Source: Luteimonas sp. (GTDB lineage Bacteria; Pseudomonadota; Gammaproteobacteria; Xanthomonadales; Xanthomonadaceae). Taken from it: a DNA stretch of 64,000 bases. Shown one piece after another: positions 30,093 through 38,236 of this stretch. The stretch spans positions 434,001 through 498,000 of the forward strand of contig JANPZU010000003.1 of the NCBI GenBank assembly GCA_024707405.1. The letters are read 5' to 3'. Below the pieces are notes generated by a model. The model was not told where the DNA came from and made no database searches. It was given only the letters and a program-made list of their open reading frames with translations. Each line of letters starts with the position of its first letter. Position 1 is the first letter of the stretch. The position numbers and the translations under genes are program-made.

Positions 30093-31811
30093 ATGAGGAA
30101 GGCGCTGACCGGGCATGGCGCATCGCGCGGGAGCGCATTGGGCCGCGCCCGCGTCCGCCAGCCCCATGCGCTGGACGTCGCCGAGGAACACATCCCCGCC
30201 GAGGCGGTCGAGTCCGAACTGCTCCGCCTGCATGCCGCGGTCGACGCCGTGCGCGTGGAAATGCGCAACCTGCGCACGCAACTGCACGGTGCGCTTGCGC
30301 ACGAAGTCGGCGAGTTCCTCGACATGCATGCGCTGTTGCTGGACGACCCGGAATTGCTGCAAGGCCTGGATGCCCTGGTGCGCACCGGCCACTACGGCGC
30401 CGACTATGCCCTGCGCCTGCAGCGCGACCGGCTGGCGTCGGTGTTCGAAGGCATGGACGACGCCTACTTCCGCAGCCGCATCGAGGACATCGACCATGTG
30501 ATCGGCCGCGTGCACGCCGCGCTGCACAAGCGCGAGGCCGAGTTGCAGGGCGTTGCCGGCGAGATCCTGGTCGCCGACAACGTCGCCCCTTCCGAACTGG
30601 CGCAACTGCAATCGCAGGGCGTGGTGGCGGTGGTCACCGCCGCCGGCAGCACGCTGTCGCACACCGCGATCCTTGCCCGCAGCCTTCACCTGCCGCTGGT
30701 CGTCGGCGCCGCCGAATCGCTGCAACTGATCAACGATGGCGACGTGCTGGCCGTCGATGGCGCCAACGGCGAGATCATCGTCGAACCCGCTGCCGCAGAC
30801 CTGCGCATCCATCGCGCGCGGATGCGCGACGAGAAACGCGAACGCAAGCAACTGCATCGCCTGCGCCGCGAACCATCGCGCACCCTCGACGGCACCGACA
30901 TCCGGCTGTTCGCCAACGCCGAGTCGCGCGACGACGTGGCCGAAGCCCATGCACTGGGCGCGGCCGGCATCGGCCTGTACCGCACCGAATTCCTGTTCCT
31001 GCAACGCGATGCACTGCCGGACGAAGAGGAGCAGTTCCGCGCCTATCGCGACCTGGTGCTGGGCATGACCGGGCGCACCGTCACCATCCGCACCCTCGAT
31101 GTCGGCGCCGACAAGGCCGATCGCACCGGACTGGCGCTGACCGGTGAAGCCAACCCGGCGCTGGGCGTGCGCGGCGTGCGCCTGTCGCTGGCCAAGCCCG
31201 GCCTGCTGGACACGCAACTGCGCGCGATCCTGCGCGCCTCCGGCTACGGCCCGGTGCGCATCCTGGTGCCCATGGTGACCATGCGCGAGGAAATGCTGCA
31301 GGTGCGTGCCGCGCTCGACCGCGTCGCGGGCGAGTTGCGCGCGGAAGGACGCGAAATCGCCGACCACGTGCCATTGGGCGCGATGATCGAAGTCCCCGCC
31401 GCCGCCATCGCCTTGCCCGGTTTCATCGGCATCGTCGATTTCATTTCCATCGGCACCAACGACCTCACCCAGTACGTGCTGGCTGCCGACCGTGGCAACG
31501 ATGCCCTCGGCGACCTGTACACGCCCCTGCACCCGGCCATGCTCAGGCTGCTGCATTCGATCATCCGCACCGCGAAGATGCGCGGCAAGCCGGCCGCCGT
31601 CTGCGGCGAGATGGCGGGCGACGCCCTGTTCACGCCGATCCTGCTGGCACTGGGGCTGGAGGAATTCAGCCTGCACCCAGGCACCCTGCTTGAAGTCCGC
31701 CGCGCCATCCGTGCGCACGACCTGTCTCGGTTGCGCAGCCAGGGCAATCGATTGTTGCGCGCGCATGACCGCGCCGGCATCGAACGCTGGCTGGCGCACG
31801 CCAGCGCATAG
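30093..31811 (+). CDS. ptsI: PTS enzyme I (phosphoenolpyruvate-protein phosphotransferase)
   Basis: 572 residues, the length of a classical EI without the N-terminal GAF domain of PtsP. The HPr-binding helical domain is followed by 'VTAAGSTLSHTAILARSLHL' with the phosphorylated His, then the PEP-binding barrel ('GIGLYRTEFLFLQRD', 'ARVxxPM'-like 'RILVPMVTMREEM', 'FISIGTNDLTQYVLAADRGN') and 'VCGEMAGD' with the catalytic Cys. It moves phosphate from PEP to HPr. It is the last PTS gene; mgtE follows after 140 bp. Confidence 0.96.
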   Translation: MRKALTGHGASRGSALGRARVRQPHALDVAEEHIPAEAVESELLRLHAAVDAVRVEMRNLRTQLHGALAHEVGEFLDMHALLLDDPELLQGLDALVRTGHYGADYALRLQRDRLASVFEGMDDAYFRSRIEDIDHVIGRVHAALHKREAELQGVAGEILVADNVAPSELAQLQSQGVVAVVTAAGSTLSHTAILARSLHLPLVVGAAESLQLINDGDVLAVDGANGEIIVEPAAADLRIHRARMRDEKRERKQLHRLRREPSRTLDGTDIRLFANAESRDDVAEAHALGAAGIGLYRTEFLFLQRDALPDEEEQFRAYRDLVLGMTGRTVTIRTLDVGADKADRTGLALTGEANPALGVRGVRLSLAKPGLLDTQLRAILRASGYGPVRILVPMVTMREEMLQVRAALDRVAGELRAEGREIADHVPLGAMIEVPAAAIALPGFIGIVDFISIGTNDLTQYVLAADRGNDALGDLYTPLHPAMLRLLHSIIRTAKMRGKPAAVCGEMAGDALFTPILLALGLEEFSLHPGTLLEVRRAIRAHDLSRLRSQGNRLLRAHDRAGIERWLAHASA

Positions 31812-31918
31812 CGACCACGATCGGCAACGCCCGGCACCATGGCGATTGCGCGGGTGTCCTTCTCCACGCTGCCCGGCGATAATGCGCGCATGAACACCTG
31901 ATCCGGCGTGCCTGTTCC

Positions 31919-31950
31919 CGCGGCTCGCCATTCGCCAAACCGGAGCCGCG
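31919..31950 (+). promoter_or_regulatory. Stem-loop covering the mgtE ribosome-binding site
   Basis: Eight-base arms CGCGGCTC and GAGCCGCG with a 16-base loop, ending one base before the mgtE ATG. The only Shine-Dalgarno-like bases (CGGAG) lie partly in the right arm, so the helix would hide them. A four-codon upstream frame, ATG-AAC-ACC-TGA, starts at 31890. No known Mg riboswitch (M-box, mgtA leader) is recognisable. Regulation is inferred from position only. Confidence 0.45.
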
Positions 31951-31951
31951 C

Positions 31952-33313
31952 ATGGCAGAAGCCGTCCGCCACGACAGAACCGCACGCCAGCTGCGCCTGC
32001 TCTCGGACGCGCTCGACAGCGGCCGCCTCGGTCCCGTGCGCCGGCTGGTCAACACGCTGGCGCCGGCCGAGATCGGCAACCTGCTCGAATCGCTTCCGCC
32101 CGAGAAGCGCATGGTGGTCTGGGGCCTGGTCGATCCCGAGGACGACGGCGAGGTGCTGGTCCACGTCGGCGACGAGGTGCGCGAAAGCCTGATCGCGGAC
32201 ATGGATCAGGACGAACTGGTCGCGGCGGTCGAGGATCTCGACATCGACGACCTTGCCGACCTGGTCGAAGACCTGCCCGATGCAGTGATCGACGAGTTGC
32301 TGCGCTCGATGGATCGCGAGAACCGCGAGCGCCTCGAACAGGTGCTGTCCTATCCCGAGGACACCGCCGGCCGCCTGATGAACCCCGAGGTGGTGACGGT
32401 TCGCGCCGACACCACCGTCGACGTGGTGCTGCGCTTCCTGCGCCTGCGCGGCGAACTGCCCGACCATACCGACCACCTGTACGTGGTCAACCGAAGGCAC
32501 CAGTTGATCGGCTGGGTCGCATTGCAGGATCTGGTCACGCACGAACCCGGCACGCCGATCAACAAGCTGATCGACGACGAACTCGAATCGATCCACGTCG
32601 ACGCCTCGGCAGAAGAAGTCGCGCGCCTGTTCTCGGACAACGACTGGGTGTCGGCGCCCGTGGTCGACGACGGCAACGTGCTGCTGGGCCGCATCACCGT
32701 CGACGACGTGGTCGACATCATCCGCGAGCAGGCCGAGCACCAGGCGCTGGGCGCCGCCGGCCTCGACGAGGACGAAGACCTGTTCTCGCCGATCCGTCGC
32801 GCCGTGCGTGGCCGCGTGGTCTGGCTGGGCATCAACCTGCTCACCGCGTTCATGGCCGCGTTCGTGATCGGACGCTTCGAGGCGACCATCGAGAAGATCG
32901 TCGCGCTGGCGGTGCTGATGCCGATCGTCGCCGGCATCGGCGGCAATGCCGCGGTGCAGGTGTTGACGCTGATGGTGCGTGGCCTCGCACTCGGCCAGGT
33001 GGGCGCCAGCAATGCCAGCATCCTGCTGTGGAAGGAAATCCGCGTCGCGTTGATCAACGGCCTGCTGATCGGCAGCCTGGTGGGATTGGTCGCGCTGGCG
33101 TGGTTCCACGACTGGCTGCTGTCGCTGGTGATCGCGGCGGCACTGGTGATCAACTTCTGCTCGGCGGCGCTGGCGGGCGTACTGCTGCCACTGCTGCTCA
33201 AGCGCATGCGCATCGATCCCGCCGTCGCCGGGACGGTCGTCGTCACCGCCGTCACGGACATCATGGGATTCTTCAGCTTCCTCGGGCTGGCGACCGTGAT
33301 CATCCTGCGCTAG
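31952..33313 (+). CDS. mgtE: Magnesium transporter MgtE
   Basis: 453 residues. An N-terminal acidic superhelical domain ('DELVAAVEDLDIDDLADLVE') is followed by paired CBS domains (about 135-260, 'YPEDTAGRLMNPEVVTVR' being the MgtE signature) and five membrane helices from about residue 290 ('GRVVWLGINLLTAFMAAFVI', 'VAGIGGNAAVQ', 'DIMGFFSFLGLATVIIL'). The cytosolic domains sense Mg2+ and close the channel when it is plentiful. In several proteobacteria mgtE follows the PTS genes as here. Translation may be controlled by the hairpin just upstream. Confidence 0.95.
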   Translation: MAEAVRHDRTARQLRLLSDALDSGRLGPVRRLVNTLAPAEIGNLLESLPPEKRMVVWGLVDPEDDGEVLVHVGDEVRESLIADMDQDELVAAVEDLDIDDLADLVEDLPDAVIDELLRSMDRENRERLEQVLSYPEDTAGRLMNPEVVTVRADTTVDVVLRFLRLRGELPDHTDHLYVVNRRHQLIGWVALQDLVTHEPGTPINKLIDDELESIHVDASAEEVARLFSDNDWVSAPVVDDGNVLLGRITVDDVVDIIREQAEHQALGAAGLDEDEDLFSPIRRAVRGRVVWLGINLLTAFMAAFVIGRFEATIEKIVALAVLMPIVAGIGGNAAVQVLTLMVRGLALGQVGASNASILLWKEIRVALINGLLIGSLVGLVALAWFHDWLLSLVIAAALVINFCSAALAGVLLPLLLKRMRIDPAVAGTVVVTAVTDIMGFFSFLGLATVIILR

Positions 33314-33333
33314 GCCATGAACGGAGACCCGAC

Positions 33334-34119
33334 ATGCGCGCCCTGTTGCTCCTGCTCGCCATGACCATCCTGTCCGCGGGCTGCGCAAGCATGTCGCCGC
33401 TGCCCGCGCGCGGCGCCTTCCTGGAACGCGAAGTGCTGGTCGACGGCACAACGCATCGTTACCAGGTATTCGTGCCCGCCCGCGCTTCGGTGCAGGGCAA
33501 GCCCGCCGTGATCCTGTTCCTGCACGGCTCGGGCGAGCGCGGCAACGACAATCGCAAGCAGGCCATGGTCGGGCTCGGGCCGTACGTGCGCACACATGCC
33601 GGCACCTTCCCGGCCATCGTGGTATTCCCGCAGGCGCCGGACGACAGCGAGTGGAACCAGTTCGCCGATGTCGCCTTCGCACAACTGGATGCCGCGACGC
33701 AGGAATTCGGCGGCGACATCGACCGCACCATCCTCACCGGCCTGTCGATGGGTGGCTACGGCGTGTGGGATTACGCGATGCGCGCACCGACGCGCTTCGC
33801 CGCGCTGGTGCCGGTCTGTGGCGGCCTGGTGCATCCACGCCGCCCCTCGATGGACGTCACCGGCGTCGCGGGCAAGGACGATCCCTATGCCTACGTAGCC
33901 GAGCGCCTGAAGGACATCCCGACCTGGATCTTCCACGGCGCGCAGGACGACGTGGTGCTGCCGGAATATTCGCGAAAGATGGATGCGGCACTGCAGGCAT
34001 CCGGCGCAAAGGATGCACGCTTCACCGAATTCCCCGGCGCCAACCACAACAGTTGGGATCCGGCGTATTCGCAGACACCGGCGCTCTGGGACTGGGTTTT
34101 CTCGCAAAAACACGACTGA
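33334..34119 (+). CDS. Alpha/beta-hydrolase lipoprotein (esterase/PHB-depolymerase-like)
   Basis: 261 residues. A lipoprotein signal ends at 'LSAGC' (Cys17). The body has the hydrolase elements 'VILFLHGSGERGND' (oxyanion hole), 'GLSMGGYGVWD' (nucleophile Ser in GxSMGG), 'WIFHGAQDDVV' (acid Asp) and 'PGANHNSWD' (catalytic His). This pattern fits peptidase/esterase-like proteins related to feruloyl esterases and PHB depolymerases anchored to the membrane. Substrate unknown. GGAG lies ten bases before the ATG. Confidence 0.85.
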   Translation: MRALLLLLAMTILSAGCASMSPLPARGAFLEREVLVDGTTHRYQVFVPARASVQGKPAVILFLHGSGERGNDNRKQAMVGLGPYVRTHAGTFPAIVVFPQAPDDSEWNQFADVAFAQLDAATQEFGGDIDRTILTGLSMGGYGVWDYAMRAPTRFAALVPVCGGLVHPRRPSMDVTGVAGKDDPYAYVAERLKDIPTWIFHGAQDDVVLPEYSRKMDAALQASGAKDARFTEFPGANHNSWDPAYSQTPALWDWVFSQKHD

Positions 34120-34229
34120 TCGCACGATGCACCGCCTTTCGGGCGGCACTCGAAACGCGATTTCCCGGGCGTTGCCATGGCCTCGCGCATTCGCCAACAT
34201 GCGCGCCCCCTGTCCATGGAGTCCCTCGC

Positions 34230-34766
34230 ATGATGCGCCCCCTGTTCCCGCTCGCCCTCGTTTCCCTGCTCGTCGCCTGCGCACAATCCGAAGCGCCTGC
34301 AGCCACCACTGCCGCGCCCGCCGCATCGTCGGCACCGGCACAGGCCGCTGCTGCGGCCGGCGAGCCCTCGGCAACGAACCATGTCCTGACCACGGCGAAC
34401 GTCGATGCATTCTTCGCGATACAACGGAACTTCGCCGCCGCCATCCAAGCCGATCCCGAACTGGATCCGGCCATCAACATCTCCGAAGAAGACACCGCCA
34501 CCTACGCCGCGCGCCTCGAGGCCACGCCAGCATTGCGCGCTGCGATCACGCAGCAAGGCATCTCCGTGCGCGAGTACGCCATGACCAGCGAAGCCCTGCT
34601 GGGCGCACTGATGGCGCAGGGCGCACTCGACGCCGGCCTGCTGCAGGAACTTCCCGAAGGCTTGAATCCGCAGCACGTGGAATTCGTGCGTGCGAACAAG
34701 GCTCGCATCGAAGCCATGGCGCGCTCGATAGGCGACCTGGGCGATTCATCGCGCGACGACGGATGA
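34230..34766 (+). CDS. Lipoprotein of unknown function
   Basis: 178 residues. Lipoprotein signal MMRPLFPLALVSLLVAC (Cys17), then a low-complexity Ala/Pro/Ser linker up to about residue 50 and an alpha-helical domain ('VLTTANVDAFFAIQRNFAAA', 'YAARLEATPALRAAITQQGI', 'NPQHVEFVRANKARIEAMAR'). The helical part resembles uncharacterised secreted proteins of Xanthomonadales, but I recognise no named family. The start may be either of two adjacent ATG codons. It follows the hydrolase lipoprotein by 110 bp and converges with pyrB. Confidence 0.72.
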   Translation: MMRPLFPLALVSLLVACAQSEAPAATTAAPAASSAPAQAAAAAGEPSATNHVLTTANVDAFFAIQRNFAAAIQADPELDPAINISEEDTATYAARLEATPALRAAITQQGISVREYAMTSEALLGALMAQGALDAGLLQELPEGLNPQHVEFVRANKARIEAMARSIGDLGDSSRDDG

Positions 34767-34767
34767 C

Positions 34768-34786
34768 GGGTCGATGCGACCGACCC
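34768..34786. terminator. Short hairpin between convergent genes
   Basis: Six-base arms GGGTCG and CGACCC around ATGCGAC in the 32-bp gap between the lipoprotein and pyrB stops. No T-run follows on either strand, so it would be a weak terminator at best. Confidence 0.3.
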
Positions 34787-34798
34787 TGACGCAAGGCA

Positions 34799-35731
34799 TC
34801 AGCGCAGCAGGGTTTCCAGCACCGCCATGCGAACGGCGACGCCGTTCGCCACCTGGCGCAGGATCAATGAACGTGCCCCGTCGGCCACTTCGTCGGTGAT
34901 TTCCACGCCCCGGTTCATCGGGCCGGGGTGCAGCACCACCGCATCGGTCGCGGCGTGCTGCAATCGCGCTGCGGTGAGTCCGTAGTCACGGTGGTAGTCG
35001 TCGAGCGACGACACCAGGCCTTCGACCATGCGCTCGCGCTGCAGGCGCAGCATCATCACCGCATCGACGCCGTCGAGCGCGGCGTCGAAATCCTGCGTGA
35101 CCTCGCAGCCCGAGAGCGTGCCGCCGTCCGGCAGCAGCGAGGCCGGGCCGCAGACGCGGATCGTGCCCGCACCCAGCGTGCGCAACGCATGCAGGTCGGA
35201 ACGCGCGACGCGCGAATGCTTCACGTCGCCTACGATCAGGAACGTGCGCGTCGAAAAATCCGCGCCCAGCGCCTGCCGCAAGGTCAGCATGTCCAGCAAT
35301 CCCTGCGTGGGATGCGCGCTGCGCCCGTCGCCGGCATTGACCAGCGCGGCGCCTTCGTTCGCGGCGGCGGCGAGTTCCGCCACCGCGCCATCGGCGAAAT
35401 GACGCACGATGAAGCCTTGCACGCCCATCGCTTCGATGTTCTTGAGCGTATCGCGCGCGGTTTCGCCCTTGGTGGTCGACGAACTGGCCGCCTCGAAGTT
35501 GAGGATGTCCGCCCCCAACCGTTGCGCGGCGCGCTGGAAACTCAGCCGCGTGCGCGTGGACGGTTCAAAGAACAGCGTGCAGACCGCCTTGCCTGCGAGC
35601 GCGCCGCGCGCATCCTCGCCATCGGCGAAGGCCTGCGCCCTGTCGAGCAACCGCGACAACACATCGCGTGGAAGGCCGTCGAGCGTCAACAGGTGGTGGA
35701 GGCGTCCCTCGGCATCGATCTGGTCGGTCAT
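34799..35731 (-). CDS. pyrB: Aspartate carbamoyltransferase catalytic subunit
   Basis: 310 residues. The carbamoyl-phosphate loop 'FEPSTRTRLSFQRAAQRLGA' (STRTR), 'SSTTKGETARDT', 'HPTQGLLDML' (HPTQ) and 'VLHPGPMNRGVEI' are diagnostic. It makes carbamoyl-aspartate in pyrimidine synthesis. No pyrI or pyrC follows, so it is either a PyrB-only enzyme or partners with a distant dihydroorotase-like subunit. It is the last gene of yqgE-ruvX-pyrB, overlapping ruvX by four bases. Confidence 0.95.
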   Translation of the reverse strand: MTDQIDAEGRLHHLLTLDGLPRDVLSRLLDRAQAFADGEDARGALAGKAVCTLFFEPSTRTRLSFQRAAQRLGADILNFEAASSSTTKGETARDTLKNIEAMGVQGFIVRHFADGAVAELAAAANEGAALVNAGDGRSAHPTQGLLDMLTLRQALGADFSTRTFLIVGDVKHSRVARSDLHALRTLGAGTIRVCGPASLLPDGGTLSGCEVTQDFDAALDGVDAVMMLRLQRERMVEGLVSSLDDYHRDYGLTAARLQHAATDAVVLHPGPMNRGVEITDEVADGARSLILRQVANGVAVRMAVLETLLR

Positions 35732-36207
35732 GGCGACGTTGTTTCCTGCAATGGAATCGCATCCCGTGGCGCTGCCAGCCAGCGCTCGACGATGATCGCC
35801 GCGGCCACGGCATCCAGCGCGGCGGCATCGCGACGACGGCTGCGCCCTTCGGCGCGCTCCCCGGCGAATCGCTGCGCGGCCTCGATGGAACTCGAGCGCT
35901 CGTCCACCAGCACCACCGGCCGGCGATAGCGCTCTTGCAATGCATGGGCGAAGGCATGTGCGCGCTTGCGGATCGGCTGGTCGCCGCCATCGAGCGTCAT
36001 AGGATCGCCGACGACGAATCCGTCCGGCTTCCATTCGCGATGGAGGCGGTCGACCGCCGCCCAGTCGATGTTGTCGTCGTGCACGTCGACCACCGCGACC
36101 GGGCGTCCCCGCTCGCTGAAGACACTGCCGATCGCGACACCGATGCAGCGGGCGCCGACATCGAAGCCCATCACCGTGCCGTCGGGTCGGATCGTCCCGA
36201 TGCTCAT
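35728..36207 (-). CDS. ruvX: Holliday junction resolvase-like YqgF/RuvX
   Basis: 159 residues with an RNase H-like fold: '[16 protein letters not shown]' (first Asp), '[10 protein letters not shown]', '[17 protein letters not shown]' (Glu) and '[18 protein letters not shown]' (C-terminal Asp residues). YqgF acts as a 5' pre-16S rRNA nuclease in E. coli; resolvase activity is less certain. Overlaps both yqgE and pyrB, the standard gammaproteobacterial order. Confidence 0.92.
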   Translation of the reverse strand: MSIGTIRPDGTVMGFDVGARCIGVAIGSVFSERGRPVAVVDVHDDNIDWAAVDRLHREWKPDGFVVGDPMTLDGGDQPIRKRAHAFAHALQERYRRPVVLVDERSSSIEAAQRFAGERAEGRSRRRDAAALDAVAAAIIVERWLAAPRDAIPLQETTSP

Positions 36208-36770
36208 GCCCGTCCGGAGTAACCCGTCATCTGCAGCAGATCCACGCCGACGCGCCCGGCGGACGATTGCCAGCGGGCATCCAGCGGCAGCTCGAACAGT
36301 ACTTCCCTGTCGGCGGGCACGGTGAGCCAGCTGTTCTCGCCCAGCTCGTGCTCGAGTTGCCCGGCACCCCAGCCCGCACAGCCCAGGGCCACCAGGCTGC
36401 GCGCCGGCCCATCGCCAGCGGCCATCGCCTCAAGCACGTCGCGCGAGGTGGTGACGAACAGCCCATCCGTGACGGCCAGGCTGGAATCCCAGGTGCGCTC
36501 GCCATCGTGCAACACGAAGCCGCGCTCCGGGTGCACCGGGCCACCGGCCAGCACACGGCGCTCGCACAACTGTTCGTCCGCCGATTCGATGCCCATTTGC
36601 CGGAACACTTCGCCCAGCGTGTACTCGGAACTGCGGTTGACCATCACGCCCATCGCACCATCGCCATCGTGCTGGCACACCAACACGACCGAACGCGAGA
36701 AATGGGGGTCGGCCAGCGCAGGCAGTGCGACCAGGAACTGGTTGGCGAGCGGCGTGGAGGCGACGGACAT
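36204..36770 (-). CDS. UPF0301 protein YqgE
   Basis: 188 residues. '[20 protein letters not shown]', '[19 protein letters not shown]', '[13 protein letters not shown]' and '[20 protein letters not shown]' (GxxGWxxGQLExEL) define the YqgE/AlgH family. The molecular function is unknown; in Pseudomonas AlgH influences alginate genes. First gene of the yqgE-ruvX-pyrB operon, divergent from tag with 56 bp between starts. Confidence 0.94.
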   Translation of the reverse strand: MSVASTPLANQFLVALPALADPHFSRSVVLVCQHDGDGAMGVMVNRSSEYTLGEVFRQMGIESADEQLCERRVLAGGPVHPERGFVLHDGERTWDSSLAVTDGLFVTTSRDVLEAMAAGDGPARSLVALGCAGWGAGQLEHELGENSWLTVPADREVLFELPLDARWQSSAGRVGVDLLQMTGYSGRA

Positions 36771-36826
36771 GCTGCCATTCTAGCCGCAGCGGGCGACCGG
36801 GCCGAACGTCGCGCTATGCTTCCGGC

Positions 36827-37372
36827 ATGAGCGGATACTGCGATTTCGCCCCGGGCCATCCCGTCCACGGGCCCTACCACGACACCGAATACGGCTTCGC
36901 GCAGCGCGACGAGTCGGTGCTGTTCGAACGCCTGCTGCTGGAGATCAACCAGGCGGGGCTGAGCTGGGAAACGATCCTGAAGAAACGCGACGGTTTCCGC
37001 CGCGCGTATTCGGGATTCGACGTGGACAAGGTGGCGCGCTACGGCGACAAGGATCGCGAACGCCTGCTTGCAGACCCCGGCATCATCCGCAACCGGTTGA
37101 AGGTGGAGGCGGCGATCCACAACGCGCAGGTCATCCGCGGACTGCGGAAATCTCACGGCGGTTTCGTCGAGTGGCTGGACGCCAACGTCCGCGACGAGCA
37201 CGGCACGCCGCGCGACAAGGCATCGTGGGTGAAGCTGTTCAAGAAGACCTTCCGCTTCACCGGCGGCGAGATCACCGGCGAATTCCTGATGAGCCTGGGC
37301 TACCTGCCCGGCGCGCACCGGGCCGACTGCCCGGTGATGAAAAAAATCGCACGCGCCCGCAAAGCCATTTGA
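36827..37372 (+). CDS. tag: DNA-3-methyladenine glycosylase I
   Basis: 181 residues. 'YHDTEYGFAQRDESVLFERL' contains the Tag signature (YHDxEWG; Tyr replaces the usual Trp here), 'INQAGLSWETILKKR' and 'RNRLKVEAAIHNAQ' line the base pocket. Zinc ligands are Cys4-type at the N-terminus ('GYCDF'), His at 'YHDTEYG' and His/Cys at 'GAHRADCPV'. It removes 3-methyladenine from alkylated DNA. Followed by a bidirectional hairpin shared with the superoxide dismutase gene. Confidence 0.93.
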   Translation: MSGYCDFAPGHPVHGPYHDTEYGFAQRDESVLFERLLLEINQAGLSWETILKKRDGFRRAYSGFDVDKVARYGDKDRERLLADPGIIRNRLKVEAAIHNAQVIRGLRKSHGGFVEWLDANVRDEHGTPRDKASWVKLFKKTFRFTGGEITGEFLMSLGYLPGAHRADCPVMKKIARARKAI

Positions 37373-37392
37373 CACAAGGCGCCTGGAAACAA

Positions 37393-37416
37393 AACGGGCC
37401 GCGAATGCGGCCCGTT
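37393..37416 (-). terminator. Terminator between convergent tag and superoxide dismutase genes
   Basis: Ten-base perfect arms AACGGGCCGC / GCGGCCCGTT with loop GAAT. On the minus strand, after the dismutase stop, the stem is followed by TTGTTTCC, a usable U-tract; on the plus strand no T-run follows, so it chiefly serves the dismutase gene. Confidence 0.8.
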
Positions 37417-37437
37417 GCGGAACATGCCTCGAAGGAC

Positions 37438-38064
37438 TCAGCCCTTCACGGCTTCCTGGTAGCGACGCTCGACCTCGTTCCAGTCGATGACGTTGTAGAA
37501 CGCGCCGATGTAATCGGGACGGCGGTTCTGGTACTTCAGGTAGTAGGCGTGTTCCCACACGTCCAGGCCGAGGATCGGGGTGTTGCCCGAGCCAATCCCC
37601 TTCATCAGCGGGTTGTCCTGGTTGGCGCTGCTCTCGACCTTCAGCACGCCGTTCTTGTCGGTGCTCAACCAGGCCCAGCCGCTGCCGAAGCGGGTCAGCG
37701 CAGCCTTGGTGAAGGCTTCCTTGAAGGCATCGAAGCCACCGAGGTCTCCGTCGATGTGCTTGGCCACGTCACCGACCGGATTGCCGCCGCCGTTGGGCGA
37801 CATCACCGTCCAGAACAGCGAGTGGTTTGCATGGCCACCGGCGTTGTTGCGCAGCGGGCCGCGCTTGTCTTCCGGCAGCGCGTCGAGGTTGGCGATGATC
37901 TCCTCGGCCGACTTGTCGGCCCACTCGGTGCCTTCGAGCGCGGCGTTGGCATTGTTGATGTAGGTCTGATGGTGCTTGGTGTGGTGGATTTCCATCGTCT
38001 GCGCGTCGATGTGCGGCTCGAGCGCGTCGTAGGCGTAGGGCAGCTTGGGGAGGGTGAAGGCCAT
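37438..38064 (-). CDS. sodA: Superoxide dismutase, Mn type
   Basis: 208 residues. Metal ligands are seen at '[12 protein letters not shown]' (His), '[10 protein letters not shown]' (His), and '[14 protein letters not shown]' (Asp and His). The [10 protein letters not shown] motif and the Gln in 'SSANQDNPL' are those of manganese enzymes; FeSODs carry AQxxNHTFYW instead. Cytosolic; it converts superoxide to peroxide. A GGAG four to ten bases upstream supports the ATG used; an in-frame ATG four codons earlier is rejected because it would overlap that site. Ends at a terminator. Confidence 0.94.
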   Translation of the reverse strand: MAFTLPKLPYAYDALEPHIDAQTMEIHHTKHHQTYINNANAALEGTEWADKSAEEIIANLDALPEDKRGPLRNNAGGHANHSLFWTVMSPNGGGNPVGDVAKHIDGDLGGFDAFKEAFTKAALTRFGSGWAWLSTDKNGVLKVESSANQDNPLMKGIGSGNTPILGLDVWEHAYYLKYQNRRPDYIGAFYNVIDWNEVERRYQEAVKG

Positions 38065-38202
38065 GTCGTGCTCCAATCCTGTCTCGGGGAACGCCTATTG
38101 TGCCGTGCGCAGGGTCAAACCTCGATCAAGCCCGCCGATACATTGCGTTCCGGGCGATCGCCCCTGCCCTCCAGCCCCTCTATTCTTGCCGGTGACTGGC
38201 CC

Positions 38203-38208
38203 TAGAAT
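38203..38208 (+). promoter_or_regulatory. Candidate -10 element (TAGAAT) before the PHP-domain lipoprotein
   Basis: CCTAGAATGC, 28 bases before the ATG at 38237. Same motif class and spacing as before the YceI gene at 60028 and sdaA at 62666. Confidence 0.35.
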
Positions 38209-38236
38209 GCCGCCTTCGCCCACCGGAAGCCGCCCC

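Noticed and set aside
31812..31951. A known magnesium riboswitch before mgtE
   Set aside because: The leader is too short and lacks the M-box or mgtA-leader architecture; only a single start-site hairpin is visible.
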